This document shows positions 1 through 11,360 of a DNA stretch of 64,000 nt, piece by piece. The stretch is from Calliphora vicina (Eukaryota > Arthropoda > Insecta > Diptera > Calliphoridae). The notes beneath the pieces were generated by a model. That model was not told where the DNA came from. It searched no databases and saw nothing but the letters and a program-made list of their open reading frames with translations. The position numbers were made by a program, and so were the translations under genes. Position 1 is the first letter of the stretch. Every line of letters starts with the position of its first letter. The stretch lies in NCBI RefSeq assembly GCF_958450345.1, contig NC_088780.1, positions 23,223,167-23,287,166 of the forward strand, in the 5' to 3' direction.

Positions 1-70
1 GCTGTTAACTGATGACACCTTTTTTAGAGGCCTCACTGATTTTCAGAAACTTTGGGGGCCATAAAATAAA
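1..70. repeat. End of a long inverted-repeat element arm, cut by the window start
   Basis: The first ~70 bases (gctgttaac, tgatgacacc, tttttagaggcc, tttcagaaactttggggg) closely match 46808-46875, the right end of the foldback element at 44.7-46.9 kb. It is therefore the end of another copy that lies mostly outside the window. No coding capacity is seen. Confidence 0.7.
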
Positions 71-84
71 ATCGGTCACAAAAA

Positions 85-300
85 GTTTTTTCGAAACATT
101 GTTGTCCAAAATTTCGAGGAAAATAAGTTTATATCGTACGTGACATAAAACGGAAATAATTTTGAGGTACATACATGTAGAAATATGAAAAAATTTGGGA
201 ATCGTGCTAGGCGTTATGTTTTCTTTTAATTTCTTACACTAAACGAAATATTTTTCCTTTACAATACGTCATATTTAAATGAAAAAATCTTTGGATGATA
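85..300 (+). repeat. Inverted repeat arm, partner at 3560-3775
   Basis: This segment contains 'cgaaacattgttgtccaaaa', then 'atcgtacgtgacataaaac', then 'tacatgtagaaatatg'. The same blocks occur reversed and complemented in the same relative order near 3690-3765. Two inverted copies of one dispersed repeat, or the arms of one ~3.7-kb element, both fit. No transposase is visible between them. Confidence 0.65.
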
Positions 301-654
301 TTATAATATAAGTATATAAATCCTAAAAACGTAAACAATAAAAGTAACCGGGACATCTAAAGAAAGAAAGTTGTTTGTTGTGGAAAACTGGAAAAGATAA
401 GATTAATATCATAATTACGATATTTTGGTAAACATTTTTTACTTTGTGACGAACTTTTTTATTTGGCGAAGTACAGCTGATGCTGTTGTTAAACGAGTTT
501 AAAACAACTTCAGCTAGTTTTATATTTAGAGTCGACTTCAGCGTCAGAAGTATACTTTAACTTGTCTATGATAGACCTAAAGTCCACTCTTAAGTAAAGT
601 CGAGTTTAATTCTCTTAAAATGTACTTTATTTTGATTATGAGCCATAATGTATA

Positions 655-800
655 TAATTTTTGACTTTTTTTGCAAAATCTATAACTTTGTTGACTTTTT
701 TTTTTCAAAATTACCCCTTTTTTCTTAAAGACCGTTGTAGTTGCTTAGTAGGATACAAGTGGGATATCCCAGCAGTTTGAAAAGTGCCAATTGGAAACCT
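655..800 (-). repeat. ~190-bp dispersed repeat, single unit
   Basis: One unit of a repeat recognised by 'gttgcttagtaggatacaag' next to 'gtgggatatcccag', with T-rich 'ttgacttttttt' stretches. It is the reverse complement of the units near 7.75 and 50.4 kb ('atcccactaagcgaccaaa', 'aaaggaaaagacctaagc'). Non-coding. Confidence 0.55.
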
Positions 801-1076
801 TACACTAGCTATATTACTACTTCTACAACTAACTAGTTCGATGTGGCTGCTAAAGTGGTAGTTAAATGGTTATCATTTGCACTACATTTCACCAGCATAT
901 TCAGTAATAAACAATAGTCAGCTATTTGTCCTAAGTTTTTGAAAATAAATTCAAGAAAAATACAATTTTCTAAAATATACCACTTCGATGGCCACATGTA
1001 ATGCTGAATGTGGCCATTTGTGTTTTCATTCTCAGTGATGATGTAGAAAATCCAAAAATAGAGAGTAGACTCACAT

Positions 1077-1609
1077 CAGCGTTGCCGCTTTGGTCCAATT
1101 GGACCAAAATTGGTAGTTTGATGTTAACAAATTGACTTTTGGTAGTTTGGTTGGTTTGTTACGATATTTGTCGTATTTTGGTAGGCTACGATATTTCTGA
1201 ATACAGAAGTATTTTTAAGAACAAAATAATTAAAATAATAACGAAAAAACTACTTATGTTAAGCCAAAATAATTAAACTACATATTTGCAAAATATGAAG
1301 ATAGCATTTTCTAAAATATTTAGTTTAGTCAGGTAAATGTGTATTTATTTGGTAGTGTTGAGTTCAAAAAATGCAAAAGGGCTCTCAAAACTTTTATTTT
1401 CTAATAATATGTGTTAAACTCTGCTTCAATATCATTCTTCCTCTATATAATTTTATAGCAGCAATAATATAATTTTAAGTTAACTATTAATTTTGAAACG
1501 AATTCATATAGCATTTCTCAAATATTTTAAATTTGGTAGGTTTTGGTAGGCTTTGGTAGTTTTTAATTAGAAATTTGGTAGGAAAAATATTTTACGAGTG
1601 GCAACGCTG
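1077..1609. mobile_element. hAT-like MITE, 533 bp, TIR CAGCGTTGCC
   Basis: The ends are CAGCGTTGCCGC (1077) and GTGGCAACGCTG (ending 1609), imperfect terminal inverted repeats. The 7-bp direct repeat ctcacat flanks both sides (1070-1076 and 1610-1616). CAGYGTTGCC-type ends with a 7-8 bp target duplication fit the hAT superfamily. The interior has no transposase and repeats TTGGTAG many times, especially next to both ends. The element at 31528-31740 has nearly the same termini. Bounds follow from the target duplication. Confidence 0.8.
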
Positions 1610-1650
1610 CTCACATGTTATTCTTAATAACAATTAGAGAGCAGTACAAA

Positions 1651-1716
1651 TAAGAGCTATGTGGTTTAGTGGTTAGAGCATTTGACTAGAAAACGAGAGG
1701 TTATGTGTTCAACCCC
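1651..1716 (+). other. tRNA-like segment (possible SINE head or tRNA pseudogene)
   Basis: The sequence tggtttagtggttagagc resembles a tRNA D-arm / Pol III A box. It is followed about 30 bases later by gtgttcaaccccgc, which resembles a degraded T-arm / B box. The anticodon stem and acceptor stem do not pair well, so a functional tRNA is unlikely. A tRNA-derived SINE head or tRNA pseudogene fits better. Confidence 0.3.
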
Positions 1717-1954
1717 GCTCTCAGAAAAATTTATTTTTTCTTTTTTTCTCAAATGCTGGAGTATTTTCACTATTGAATTTTATAGTGAAGTGTTATGCAG
1801 AATGTGCCAATCGGCCACTTGCAATGACATCCCCGTGTTAAATTCACCAGTCAATAACGTTGCGAGTGGGTTGAAAATTCACTATTAGTAGTTCTTAGTG
1901 GCCAACTAATTCGACGTAGCGGAACTAGTGCAGTGAACTGCAGTGATCTAACAA

Positions 1955-2440
1955 AATAAATATTTTGTATAACAAGACATACAATTTCTGACTTTTTTTT
2001 TTTTGCAAAATATAACTTTTATTCCAAAAAGGGCCCTTTTTTATTTTTTTTTTTGCTCAAAACAAAGCTTAGGTCCTTTCCTTTAAGCGGCTTTTGGTCG
2101 CTTAGCGGGATGCAAGTGGGATATAAAACAAAATAAATATTTAGTAACACGAGACATAAAATTTTTGACTTTTTTTTGCAAAATCTAACCGTTTTTTAAA
2201 AAAAGTCAAAAATTGTATGCCTTGAGTTACAGACATTTATTGTGATAAATATGCCACTCGCATTCCATTCAGCGACTAAAAAGCTCTTAAAGGAAAAGAC
2301 CTAAGGGTCCATTATGAACAATAGAGTCAACAAAGCTTTTCATTTTACAAAAAGTCAAAAATAGTATGTTTTCAAGGAAAAGACCTAAGCTTTCTTTTGA
2401 GAAAATTCAGGCCCTTTTTGAACCTATGCTTCAATTATTA
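1955..2440. repeat. ~190-bp repeat units arranged head to head
   Basis: Reverse-oriented units (tcgcttagcgggatgcaagt near 2099) meet forward-oriented units (cactcgcattccattcagcg near 2255) around 2165-2215, where 'aatttttgacttttttttgc' faces its own complement. This is an inverted arrangement of the repeat also seen at 0.7, 7.7 and 50.3 kb. No coding capacity. Confidence 0.6.
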
Positions 2441-2469
2441 CCATAAAATTTTTGATTCAAAATATAGCC

Positions 2470-3540
2470 CTTCAAAGTTGACTGATTTTCAGTGTTAGGT
2501 AATTTAGCCCATTTTCAGATACACTTTCTCGAAAACAATTTAAAAGAACGTAATTCGTTTTCATTGTATTGATAGCATTTATTAAGAAAATAATAAAAAT
2601 TGTTCTTTTTGCTTTTTGTTTGTCCAGGTAAATCGATATTTACACAATTATCCATTTTTTCAATATTGCTCAACTTTGATGGAAAATAAAAAAAATATAA
2701 ATAAAAAATTCTATATTGGCACAGTTTAAAATTAAGTTCTTTGATTATTTCTTTAATTAAATAATGCAAAAATTTCCAACTGCCCGTCCTTGCCCCATTT
2801 TTTGCTAGAGGTAAAATTTCCGAAAAAAAGACATGATTCCAAAAATGTGTTCCATTCATTTTTGGGCAATTTATGACATATAGCCGTGATAAACTATTAT
2901 TTTACAAAAAATTTAAAAAAAAATGTAAATTTTTTTGGAATATTTTAAAAAAAATTTTAAATAAATTTTAAAAAAAAAAAAATTTTAAACCTTTTCTAGA
3001 ATAATTTTACATAATAATAAAAAGGAAACATAAAAAATCATAAATTTTATTTTACTTCCCATAAAATTGATTTTTCAACAAATTTCAACTTTCTAACCTA
3101 TAAGTAGGGAACTAAAAGTCGTAGAACCTTTTTCAAACACTCATAGGTTGATCAATTATCTATCATATGGGCAATTCCACGAGAATGACTACCACGACTG
3201 AAAACCCACTTTTTTCAATATGATTTGAATAAGATAAAACACTAAAATATTACTATGTGAAAGTATTTAGAGCTTATTACAACTGTTTAAATGCAAAAAT
3301 AATAGTTTAAACTGACTGTATTTAATTTTTTAATTTAATTGGCATGTTTTAGGCTAAAATTGCGGTTGAAACTAAGCTCCCAATTAGCATATAGTATGAA
3401 ATGAATTTGACTCTGATTGTTTATTTGCTATTAAATAATTGTTTATTGAAACCGAAAGTATATTTTCTATTAATTTGTTTATTTTTTGTATACATATATT
3501 TACAGAATATATATTGTTTTATTATAAAAGAAAAATCTAT
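2470..3540. other. AT-rich interval with no recognised feature
   Basis: This interval contains A/T homopolymer runs (2905-2985) and the block 'gggcaattccacgagaatga' near 3170. The only open frames are short, lysine/phenylalanine-rich and without recognisable motifs, as expected from AT-rich DNA. I see no gene. Confidence 0.6.
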
Positions 3541-3900
3541 AACGTACGGTATGTCACGTACAATATCAAATTTTATTTATTATAAAATCATCCAGAGATT
3601 GTTTTTATTTAAATATGACGGATTGTAAAGGAAAAATATTTGAGTTGGTGTAAGAAATTAAAAGATCACGATTCGAAAATTTTCGCATATTTCTACATGT
3701 ACCTCAAAATGACTTCCGTTTTATGTCACGTACGATATTTTGGACAACAATGTTTCGACAGAACTTTTTATTATTTTAAAATATAGTACCCTCTGAATGG
3801 AACATAAAGACCAAATTAGTTTTCATATAGTCTTATTTATGCAAAATTTATTCCACTCTATAGACGTACAAATGTCACGTACGATGATATAGAATTGCGA
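3541..3900 (-). repeat. Inverted repeat arm with repeated ATGTCACGTACGAT motif
   Basis: This is the inverted partner of 85-300. The motif ATGTCACGTACRAT occurs at about 3551, 3724 and 3872, and inverted at about 140, so it is reiterated in the element. The stretch from here to about 4197 ends in 'gaggacaccctaatatac', which looks like the terminus of an unclassified element. No reading frame shows similarity to a known protein. Confidence 0.55.
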
Positions 3901-4199
3901 TTATGGTTATGATTTTGCAACGAAAAAATCATAACTTTTGTGGCAGAAAATGTGTCTATATACATCTATGGGTAAATGATATACAAATAAGTACTGATTT
4001 TAATTTTTCCATTCAATTTTTAATTTTTTTAAAAAAAATTGCTGGTTTTTCATAAAACTCTAAACTTGAAATAAAATGTGCAATATCTAACCATTAACCG
4101 ATTTTGCTCAAAATTTTCTGCTCTTGTTTTTTTTAGATGACAGAGAACTATTTCAGACTATGGGACCACTGAAAGTCGATAAAGTCCAAACATAGAGGA

Positions 4200-5030
4200 C
4201 ACCCTAATATACATTTATATATGTTTAGATATCGTTGCACATACAACAAACCTCAAACAACATTTGGCAAACAACACTTACATATACACACACTCATGTA
4301 TTCATCAAACCACAAAAACCTTTAGTATTTGCTTTATGATTTTATACTTATTGCACTTTATTGCTGTCTCTCTCTTTCTCTATGTCTCTTACTCTTTCCT
4401 TCTATGTATGAGAGCACTTTTTTTAGAAGCAACTATACATGTTTTGGAAATAAAGAAGAAATGGCTTTCTTGATTTTTATATGTGTATGTTTGTATTTGT
4501 CTACATTTATTTGAAATACTTATAAGACTTTAAATATTTCCTCAATTCAAATACCAAAAGACAACTATTTGCAGTAAGACAAACACACACATATATGTTT
4601 GTAAACGTATTAGAAACTATTAGGGATAGTTAGCTAAGAACTAAACACATGATTTGTATGTTCATCTGCAATCATCATCTTTGTCCGATATACTGAATGT
4701 CAGAAGTTCCTTAGAGCATAAGGTAACGAAGATTTGATAATCAAGTTAAAAAAACATGATATTTTTCGTAACAATATTATTTGTTTTCTGTATTAGGGCA
4801 TTCTTTACAGCCCGCCATTCCTTAATGCCTTTATACTTAATACATTATAAAGTTTTGTCAATCTCACTAATTTTTTCTCATATATTTCCACCTAAAGATA
4901 TGCTACCCTAATAGTTCCACTGAGTCACATACACTCTATAACATTCATGCATTATAACGAAATAAGGTAGCATCATCGCACAAACATTCTGCTACACATA
5001 TCTATATACATTAGGGTGGCCCCTATATTG
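4200..5030. other. AT-rich interval with no recognised feature
   Basis: A C/T-rich stretch of tctctctctttctc type lies near 4365. 'attagggtggcccc' near 5010 looks like the start of an element that leads into the repeat core at 5.2-6.05 kb. No coding capacity was recognised. Confidence 0.5.
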
Positions 5031-5214
5031 GCCTTTTTGAATATTCGGTGCTCTCAAGGTCTGATATGAACTCTGTTGTTTAAAAAATATGTGAATAATA
5101 TTTGAGAAAAATCATATAACTGGTAGAAAAACTGTACTTACCTAATAATATTGAAACAAGGCATAACTACTAATTATGTGACTGAAACACTAGTAATTTT
5201 TGTATATTATAACT

Positions 5215-6060
5215 TCTGACATTTTGTATTTTCAAATACCAAAACTTCTACAACGGGGAAAATTTCTTCCAAAAACAGATTTTTTTTTAGAAAAGTGCCT
5301 AATTGTGACATTTTTTACCGTGTGATAGTAAAATAACTTTGTAAGTTATTAAGAAGCATATTGGATTATACAAGCATGGATATTTTTCAATGATTGGTGC
5401 TTTGCCTTTTTATAATTTTTTAATGAAATGTAATTTTTTTTTTTTAAATTGGCAAAACTTTAATTGGTCTAGGGGGTGTTGTGTACGCTTCAGTTGGCCA
5501 AATTGTACTTTACACGCTTTCGCATTAAGTTCTTTTTTAGGATAACATAAAAATAGTAAATAGTCCGGAAGAAAATTTTGTTCTACAAAAAAACTATATA
5601 TAGACTTTTTTGGGAAAAAACTTAAAAAATACGTCCCTTTTTACATGTTTCTAATCTGGATGCGTGTATCTTTTTTAGGGACTAGATAACTGTTAGCAAG
5701 TTGTTTTTATTTTATTTAGAATTTTATCATCAATATAGCTGATGTTTTAGAAATAAATTTTGGCCCCCCGTAAACCCCCTATATCTAAAAAATAAATCAA
5801 TAGACCTAAATATCTCTTAAACTAATAGAGATAACCTAGCAATGTAGGCGTAGTTTTTGTATCTCAAGTTTTTGATCTTCTCAAGGAATATTTATATTTT
5901 AAATTTCAGCTTGATTTTTACGATTTGTTTAAAAAATTTTAGATTCGAGGTGACCAAATTTGTGAGGCAATGCACTGGCCCCATTAGCACTAGGCAGCTG
6001 TACAAACGTAAATCAACCGAAACCACAGCAGCTCCATACATGTGAAATTTGGCAACAATA
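5215..6060 (+). repeat. Core repeat shared with the 45.5-46.3 kb foldback element
   Basis: Collinear blocks recur at 45520-46300: 'acggggaaaat', 'gtgatagtaaaa', 'tttttgggaaaaaacttaaa', 'aatttt atcrtcaatata', 'cctaaatatctcttraacta' and 'agagataacc'. The region carries many indels and stops and no recognisable protein. It is probably an old non-autonomous or UTR-like transposon segment whose arms are preserved only in the other copy. Confidence 0.6.
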
Positions 6061-6135
6061 TCTCTAAGAGTTCCCGAGATACCGAATTATTTCCAAAAAA
6101 AAGCTATGCTAAATGCAAAGTTCATTCAAAATTAA

Positions 6136-6143
6136 GTACCTAG
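6136..6143 (+). repeat. Target site duplication, left, of hAT copy A
   Basis: gtacctag precedes the element start TAGGGTATTC. gtacctac follows the right end at 7567-7574. Seven of eight bases match, the duplication length expected for hAT transposition. Confidence 0.6.
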
Positions 6144-7566
6144 TAGGGTATTCATTCGACTAATGATCGTTCGATTAATCGAATAATTTCTTACGAATAA
6201 TTATACGAACAATTTAAAAATGGCCATTTTCGAATAACGAATAATTCGAACAATTTTATGTAGAATAATCGAATAAAACGAATAAATGTTCATATATATT
6301 TAAATTTATTAAATTGCTTAAAATTTTTTATAATTTCAAATTTAAATAAGTAATAATGACTCACAAAAATTGCATTGTTTCTGAAATTCGTCAAATAACT
6401 AAAGACAAAGGGACTTTTGATCGCTGTAGATGAATGTTCCGATAGCTCCTTCTATAAATATATAAATATTACTGCAAGAAGTTACAATTCTAAAAACAAA
6501 TTTTTCAAAATTTTTAACTTAGGACTTGAATCAATGAAAATAAAATGTACGGAATAAAATATTTGTTATTTAGCTGGCGAAATATTAGAAGAATCGCAAT
6601 TACTAAGCAAAACTTTAAATTAGATTAAAGTGGAGTTGAATGTGATTTTGAAACGGTCGTCGAAAGTGATATTGAGGATGACATTTATAATGATTACATT
6701 ATCTGATCTTAAAATATATGTATATAAGTGATGTTGTTAACCGCGTATGAATGTGTTTCAGAATATTTAATAAATCGAAAGACAAACACAAATATTGCAA
6801 ACTAACGTTTTGTTGCAAGAAAAGCATGGAGTTCGTCTTATACTTGATGTTAAACATAGTATGACATCTTTGTCTAATAAGGTAATAAACTTTTTGCGTA
6901 TTTATAAATGCGTCAATCATGCACTATCTGACTTCGAATTAACCACGTTCACTGACAATGATATCAAACTTTGGACAGATTCCCTTTATTGTGTAATTCC
7001 CCAAGACCACTTTATTAAGCAAAGATTCGGCAACATTGATAGAGCTTGATGTATAATACAATTTGTTATAAATAATTTAGAAATAGTGAATAATTAATTT
7101 ACTAAAGAATTAGTTACTCAATTTAAAACACGAATTAATGAACGACATAAAAAAGTTCTTAATACGTTTATATTGTATTTCAATTCAGGATCATGTCCAA
7201 CTAGTTCAAATTTTTTAAAGCATAGCTCCAAAATGGAAACTAAAATGTTTGGTAGTCAATTGTTTTGTTGGTTGTTCGGGAGGGAATCTGAATCAGAATA
7301 TTTCTGACTTTGTTTTCGAATATTTTTTAACATTATCAATACTTGAATTGTTAACTTTAACGTTATTTTTTGTTTTTGTTTAACAATAAAATATTAAAAA
7401 ACGACATCAAAACTTCATTCTTCACTTTTTTAAAAAAATTTAAATTATTCGAATAATTCGATTAATTTTAAACGTGTGATCGAATTATTCGAACAAGTTA
7501 AAATCTCTTATTCGAATTATTCGTTTTATTCGAACAAGAGAAAAATCGAATAATTCGAATACCCTA
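6144..7566 (+). mobile_element. hAT element copy A, degenerate, TIR TAGGGTATTC
   Basis: The element starts TAGGGTATTC and ends GAATACCCTA. Subterminal regions are packed with TTCGAATAATTCGATTA-type palindromic motifs on both sides. A second copy lies inverted at 16437-17783 with the same ends. Near-perfect 8-bp duplications flank each copy (GTACCTAG/GTACCTAC here). The length is about half that of an autonomous hAT, and the interior holds a decayed transposase, so the copy is internally deleted and inactive. Confidence 0.85.
6330..7070 (+). pseudogene. hAT transposase pseudogene, copy A
   Basis: The frame near 6414 reads LLIAVDEC...YINITARSYNSKNKFF...LGLESMKIKC, then a stop. It resembles the hAT transposase core around the first catalytic Asp (the Asp of AVDE). 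After frameshifts an open frame at 6795-7049 reads LILDVKHSMTSLSN...LTTFTDNDIKLW, matching the hAT segment normally written as ...DV.TRWNS... and continuing toward the helical insertion domain; the diagnostic RW is replaced. The C-terminal dimerisation domain is absent. Similarity is judged from family knowledge; the gene is dead. Confidence 0.7.
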
Positions 7567-7714
7567 GTACCTACACTACTAAATAAAATAATATACTGGG
7601 TAACAACCACTCATTACAAAATAATGTATGAGGTACCAGTTACTATTACGGAAATTCGCAACATTTTTGCTGGGACTTTATTTAAAGTTTTTAGTTTTAG
7701 GTCAAAATAGAACC

Positions 7715-8055
7715 ATTTTCAAAAAAGACATAAAATTTTTGTGTTAAGACAATTAATTTGATATATATCCCACTCGCATCCCACTAAGCGACCAAATAGG
7801 TCTTCAAGGAAAATACCGAAGCTATCTCTTGAGAAAAAAAAAGTTAGATTTTGCAAAAAAAAGTCTAAAATTTGATGTCTTTAATTACAAAATATTTATT
7901 TTCATAGATCCCCTCTCACATCCCACTAAGCGACCAAATAGGTCTGAAAGGAATAGGCTTTCTTTTGAGCAAAAAAATAGAAACAATTTTTAAAAAAAAG
8001 TCATCAATATTTTTGATTTTGCAAAAAAATTCATCCCGATCTTGATATGAAATGC
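7715..8055 (+). repeat. ~190-bp repeat, about two tandem units
   Basis: Tandem units carry 'atcccactaagcgaccaaat' at about 7768 and 7921, 'aggaaaataccgaagc' and 'tcttttgagcaaaaaa', separated by T/A runs such as 'gcaaaaaaaagtc'. Same family as 0.7, 2.0 and 50.3 kb. Non-coding. Confidence 0.65.
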
Positions 8056-8069
8056 ACCATATATATAAC

Positions 8070-8391
8070 TTACTAGTTGACCGCCCCGGCTTCGCCAGGT
8101 AGCATTTACTAATGTTAGTTCGTCAAGTTTCTCCAACCCTGCCTGTTCTTATTTATTTGCAAATAAATATTTATTAATAAATAAATTTGTACTGCATACT
8201 TTAGGGACTTTTTTATTACAGTTGGCTGGACTCAAAAAAGCCGGTTTTAGCCGTAATTTTCAAATTTTATTTCTTTATAAACCATCTCCTGAAAATTTCG
8301 AATCGAATAAAAAAAATCAGCCAAATCGCTCCAGCCGTTCTCACGTGATGACATTGCATACATGGACCATTTCATTTTTATATATATAGAT
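8070..8391. repeat. Short interspersed repeat, copy 1 (SINE-like)
   Basis: The copy begins 'actagttgaccgccccggct' and ends 'ttcatttttatatatataga'. The copy at 51283-51582 shares 'catttactaatgttagttc', 'tgttcttatttatttgcaaa', 'ttttattacagttg', 'gccgttctcacgtgatg' and 'acatggaccatttcattttt'. The CCCCGGCTTCGCC start and TATATATAGAT end are typical of a dispersed arthropod repeat. No coding capacity; class not determined. Confidence 0.65.
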
Positions 8392-8444
8392 TTGTGTTAA
8401 ATTTTATTAGAATTCAAACATATTTAAGAGAATTATGCTATTAA

Positions 8445-8745
8445 AGATATTATCGGAAGTGGGCCTTATATGAGAGCTATGACTAATTATGGACCGATCG
8501 TCACAAAATTTGGTGGTGCGAGTTTGGCATATATAAAACTAATTTGTAATAAATTTGGTTTGGATATCTATATAAGATATTTATGAGACATTTACTATTT
8601 TCAGATAGGGCAATCGTTAGGGGGCTAGGAGAAATAATGGACCGATTCTAACAAAATTAATCGAATCAAAGAGTGATCCTGAGCAGATTGGTATACTTTA
8701 AGGTGGGTGTTTCGTTTCGTTTCTAGGTGACGAAAGATTTTAGAC
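8445..8745 (-). mobile_element. HINE (DINE-1-like Helentron derivative), fragment
   Basis: The fragment carries 'ggaagtgggccttatatgag', 'ctatgactaattatggaccg' and 'ggtatactttaaggtgggtg', all diagnostic of the HINE family seen complete at 24.5 and 28.4 kb. Both termini are missing or too divergent to see. The minus strand is the canonical orientation. Confidence 0.65.
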
Positions 8746-9389
8746 CTTGAAACATCGAAAACTAACAAAGTGCATATTAGGGCCACCTTAATAAACCTAC
8801 AATCTAAGCATTGCACACGTACTTAAATAACGATCTTAACAAAATAAACATTTCAAGGAAAATCTTATGATGTAAGAGCTTGTACATATCCATACATATA
8901 CTAATGTCTGTTTGTTGTATATAGAAAAAGAAAATAGGAAATGCAAGGGAAGGAAATTGTTGAGATTTCATAAGATGTTGTTGGAAGACGGTGATGCTAT
9001 GTTTGAGAAAAAATAAAAGTAAAAAAATTAGAAGAATTTTTTTTTTAAGCCACGTTTGTAAGGGAAAGTTTTAAATATTTGTTTACAAGTGGATAAACAT
9101 ACTACTTATATTCTTTAATAAAAACCACAAATAAATGTAAGAGATAACACTTATACATTATAAATTTTCTACTAAAGTAAATGGCATATGGACATGTGTG
9201 CCAAAAATAGTAATTGTAGTAATAATATAAATAAGCAAGTCTTATGTAAGATGAAATTAGAGCAAGGAGAAAACCTTATAAACCGCTTGAAGTAATTCAC
9301 ATATATTTTCTTGATATTATTAATAGTCCAGTCAAATAAGAGATTTACTGAGAAATTAACGTTAAAGTAATACACATTCGCATATACTT

Positions 9390-9680
9390 TTGGCGGCAAA
9401 AAGGCAAATTAAAAATGGAAAGCAAAAGAATGTCCAACATCAAAGAATTGTTATTAATACAAATTATTTTCGATATACCTTCAACTATGATGAAAATGAT
9501 AAACAAGGAAAAAGCCATATAATCGACAAATGGAAGGAAAATATTGCGAAAGGCCTACAAGTGGCAGAAACTTTAATCATCAATGTTTTGAAGAAGTCTT
9601 CTTCGGAGATTAAAAGTGCGAGAGATTTTGGAAGCCATAGGCATCTCACGTGGCTGAATAGTTTCAATTTCGAATGATCA
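9390..9680 (+). other. Unidentified 95-codon open frame
   Basis: A 95-codon frame that is rich in Lys/Ile/Asn and lacks recognisable motifs. Just downstream (9719-9752) lies 'tcgatctcttagcgccaaat', which reappears inverted at 12466-12497 beside a mariner relic. The frame may therefore be part of a decayed mobile element rather than a host exon. No function is assigned. Confidence 0.2.
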
Positions 9681-9759
9681 ATTTCGTTTGCTCACAATCG
9701 GGTGAACAAAATGGCACACATATCGATCTCTTAGCGCCAAATTATAGCGACAAAACAAA

Positions 9760-10400
9760 AGTTTTACAGGAGTAGGTTTTTTTTATTATTTTGAAATTTA
9801 TACATAAAATTAAAAATGTTATGATGCGATATAATATAATTTCGTTCAAGCCAAAGAATAATAACAAGAAGTGAAACGCTGTCAAAAAAAACATAAGTCG
9901 GTTGTCAAAAAAAAACCTAACTATATGAATGTATTAGTAATATATTGTTTATATGTATTGGTGAAAAAACCACTTTCACCACACTCCTCAAACACACATA
10001 GTTGTAAAAAAGCGACCTTAAAAATTATAACAAAATTTTAATACAATTAAATTTAAAAATTCGAACAATTCTCAAATTATTTATTTTATATTTGATCTGG
10101 AAAGGTTTTATAAATAGATTTTTCATCTTTTTATTCAATAATTTCTGCAAAAATTAAACTTATTTGAATTTTGTATTAATTTTCAATACGAAATTTTACA
10201 AATGTGTTTTTTTCAGTTTTAATTTCAACACCCAAAAATTTAATTTAAAAAAAAATAAAAAAATATATTTTTCGTTTGTGCAAAATATGCATGTTTCGGT
10301 TAATTTAATGGTTTAAATGTGTAGAAAAAAATTAAAAAATTGTGTGTGTTTGTGAAAGTGTGTGTTAGAATTGGAATTTTATCGCAATTTTCAATAAAAA
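9760..10400. other. AT-rich non-coding interval
   Basis: No open frame, TIR or tandem repeat stands out. Poly-A and poly-T tracts and 'gtgtgtgtttgtgaaagtgt' near 10340 precede the GAGA-rich segment. Confidence 0.5.
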
Positions 10401-10410
10401 GTTTTGAAGA

Positions 10411-10499
10411 TAAATCTCTCTCTCAAGTGTGTTGAATTCACATACTACTTGTTTGTGAGAAGAGAGAGAGGTTGTTGTTGTAGAAAAAGAGAGAGCCTT
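10411..10499. promoter_or_regulatory. Inverted GAGA/CTCT cluster (possible GAGA-factor sites)
   Basis: 'tctctctctc' at about 10415 is mirrored by 'gagaagagagagag' at about 10456 and 'agagagag' at about 10489. GAGA-factor binding sites of this kind mark some fly promoters. No start site, TATA context or transcript can be seen here, so this is only a candidate; a simple microsatellite is the alternative. Confidence 0.25.
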
Positions 10500-10504
10500 C
10501 CCTT

Positions 10505-11193
10505 CCCAGCGGTAAAAATACACATTACGTAAGCGCTTATCTAAGCAATATTTCGTAGCAGTCATTGGTGATTCTTTCGCTTATTTTCCCACTTAGATTT
10601 AACATAAAAGTGTCATAGGCTGTATAATCGGTGTGCTCTCGCTTAGAATGTAAGCCACAATATCAGTAGGTGTCACTACTATTTAATTTACATTAAAAGC
10701 GGAGTTCTAAGCGAACTTGATGATACGCCTATAAAGACTTGCAAATTAAAATGTAATAAATGTAGATTACAATCCTATTTGCATTTGCAAGTTAAGGAAT
10801 AGTACTAATTTCGTAATTGAAGGAATACTTTTGTATATTTTCATATATAAATTTCTGGAGGAAAAACCTTAAATTTTCATTTAATTTATTTATAATTTTT
10901 ACGGCACTAAAATCAACACCTTCACTTACAACATAAATATAAATTTTATCGATTTTGTTTTTCATGTATAAACAAGAAAGAAACGGTAGTTTATTTATTT
11001 TTAGTGAAAAATAAAAAAACAAAAAAATAAATAGCTGCTGACTATCTGCTTAAATCGTAATCGAAGTTATAATTAGTACATGATGTGTTGGATTACGCAC
11101 AGATTATACTCTAAGTACTTAGATTGATCGCTTAGAATATCATCCTGGCGTTATCGATTATTATCTAGGTACTTTGTTTCATTTACCGCTGGG
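10505..11193. mobile_element. Putative non-autonomous DNA transposon, TIR CCCAGCGGTAAA
   Basis: CCCAGCGGTAAA at 10505-10516 is exactly mirrored by TTTACCGCTGGG at 11182-11193. Both ends are followed inward by several TCTAAGCG / CGCTTAGA motifs (10541, 10641, 10709, 11111, 11129). The 689-bp interior has no transposase. I could not find a clear target duplication, so the superfamily is unassigned. Confidence 0.55.
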
Positions 11194-11360
11194 TTCTTGT
11201 TATTCTTTGGTTCAAGCTATTTGTATATTTTTCAAAAATATTTATAATTTTTGACAATTAAAAATTCATGGAATACTTTATTGAAAAATATGACAAGAAA
11301 TGTTTTTATTGAATTTTTGCATAGATAGAAATTGTTCGAATTGAAATAAAATGTTTCCTA

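Noticed and set aside
1651..1716. Functional tRNA gene
   Set aside because: The acceptor and anticodon stems do not pair adequately when folded by eye.
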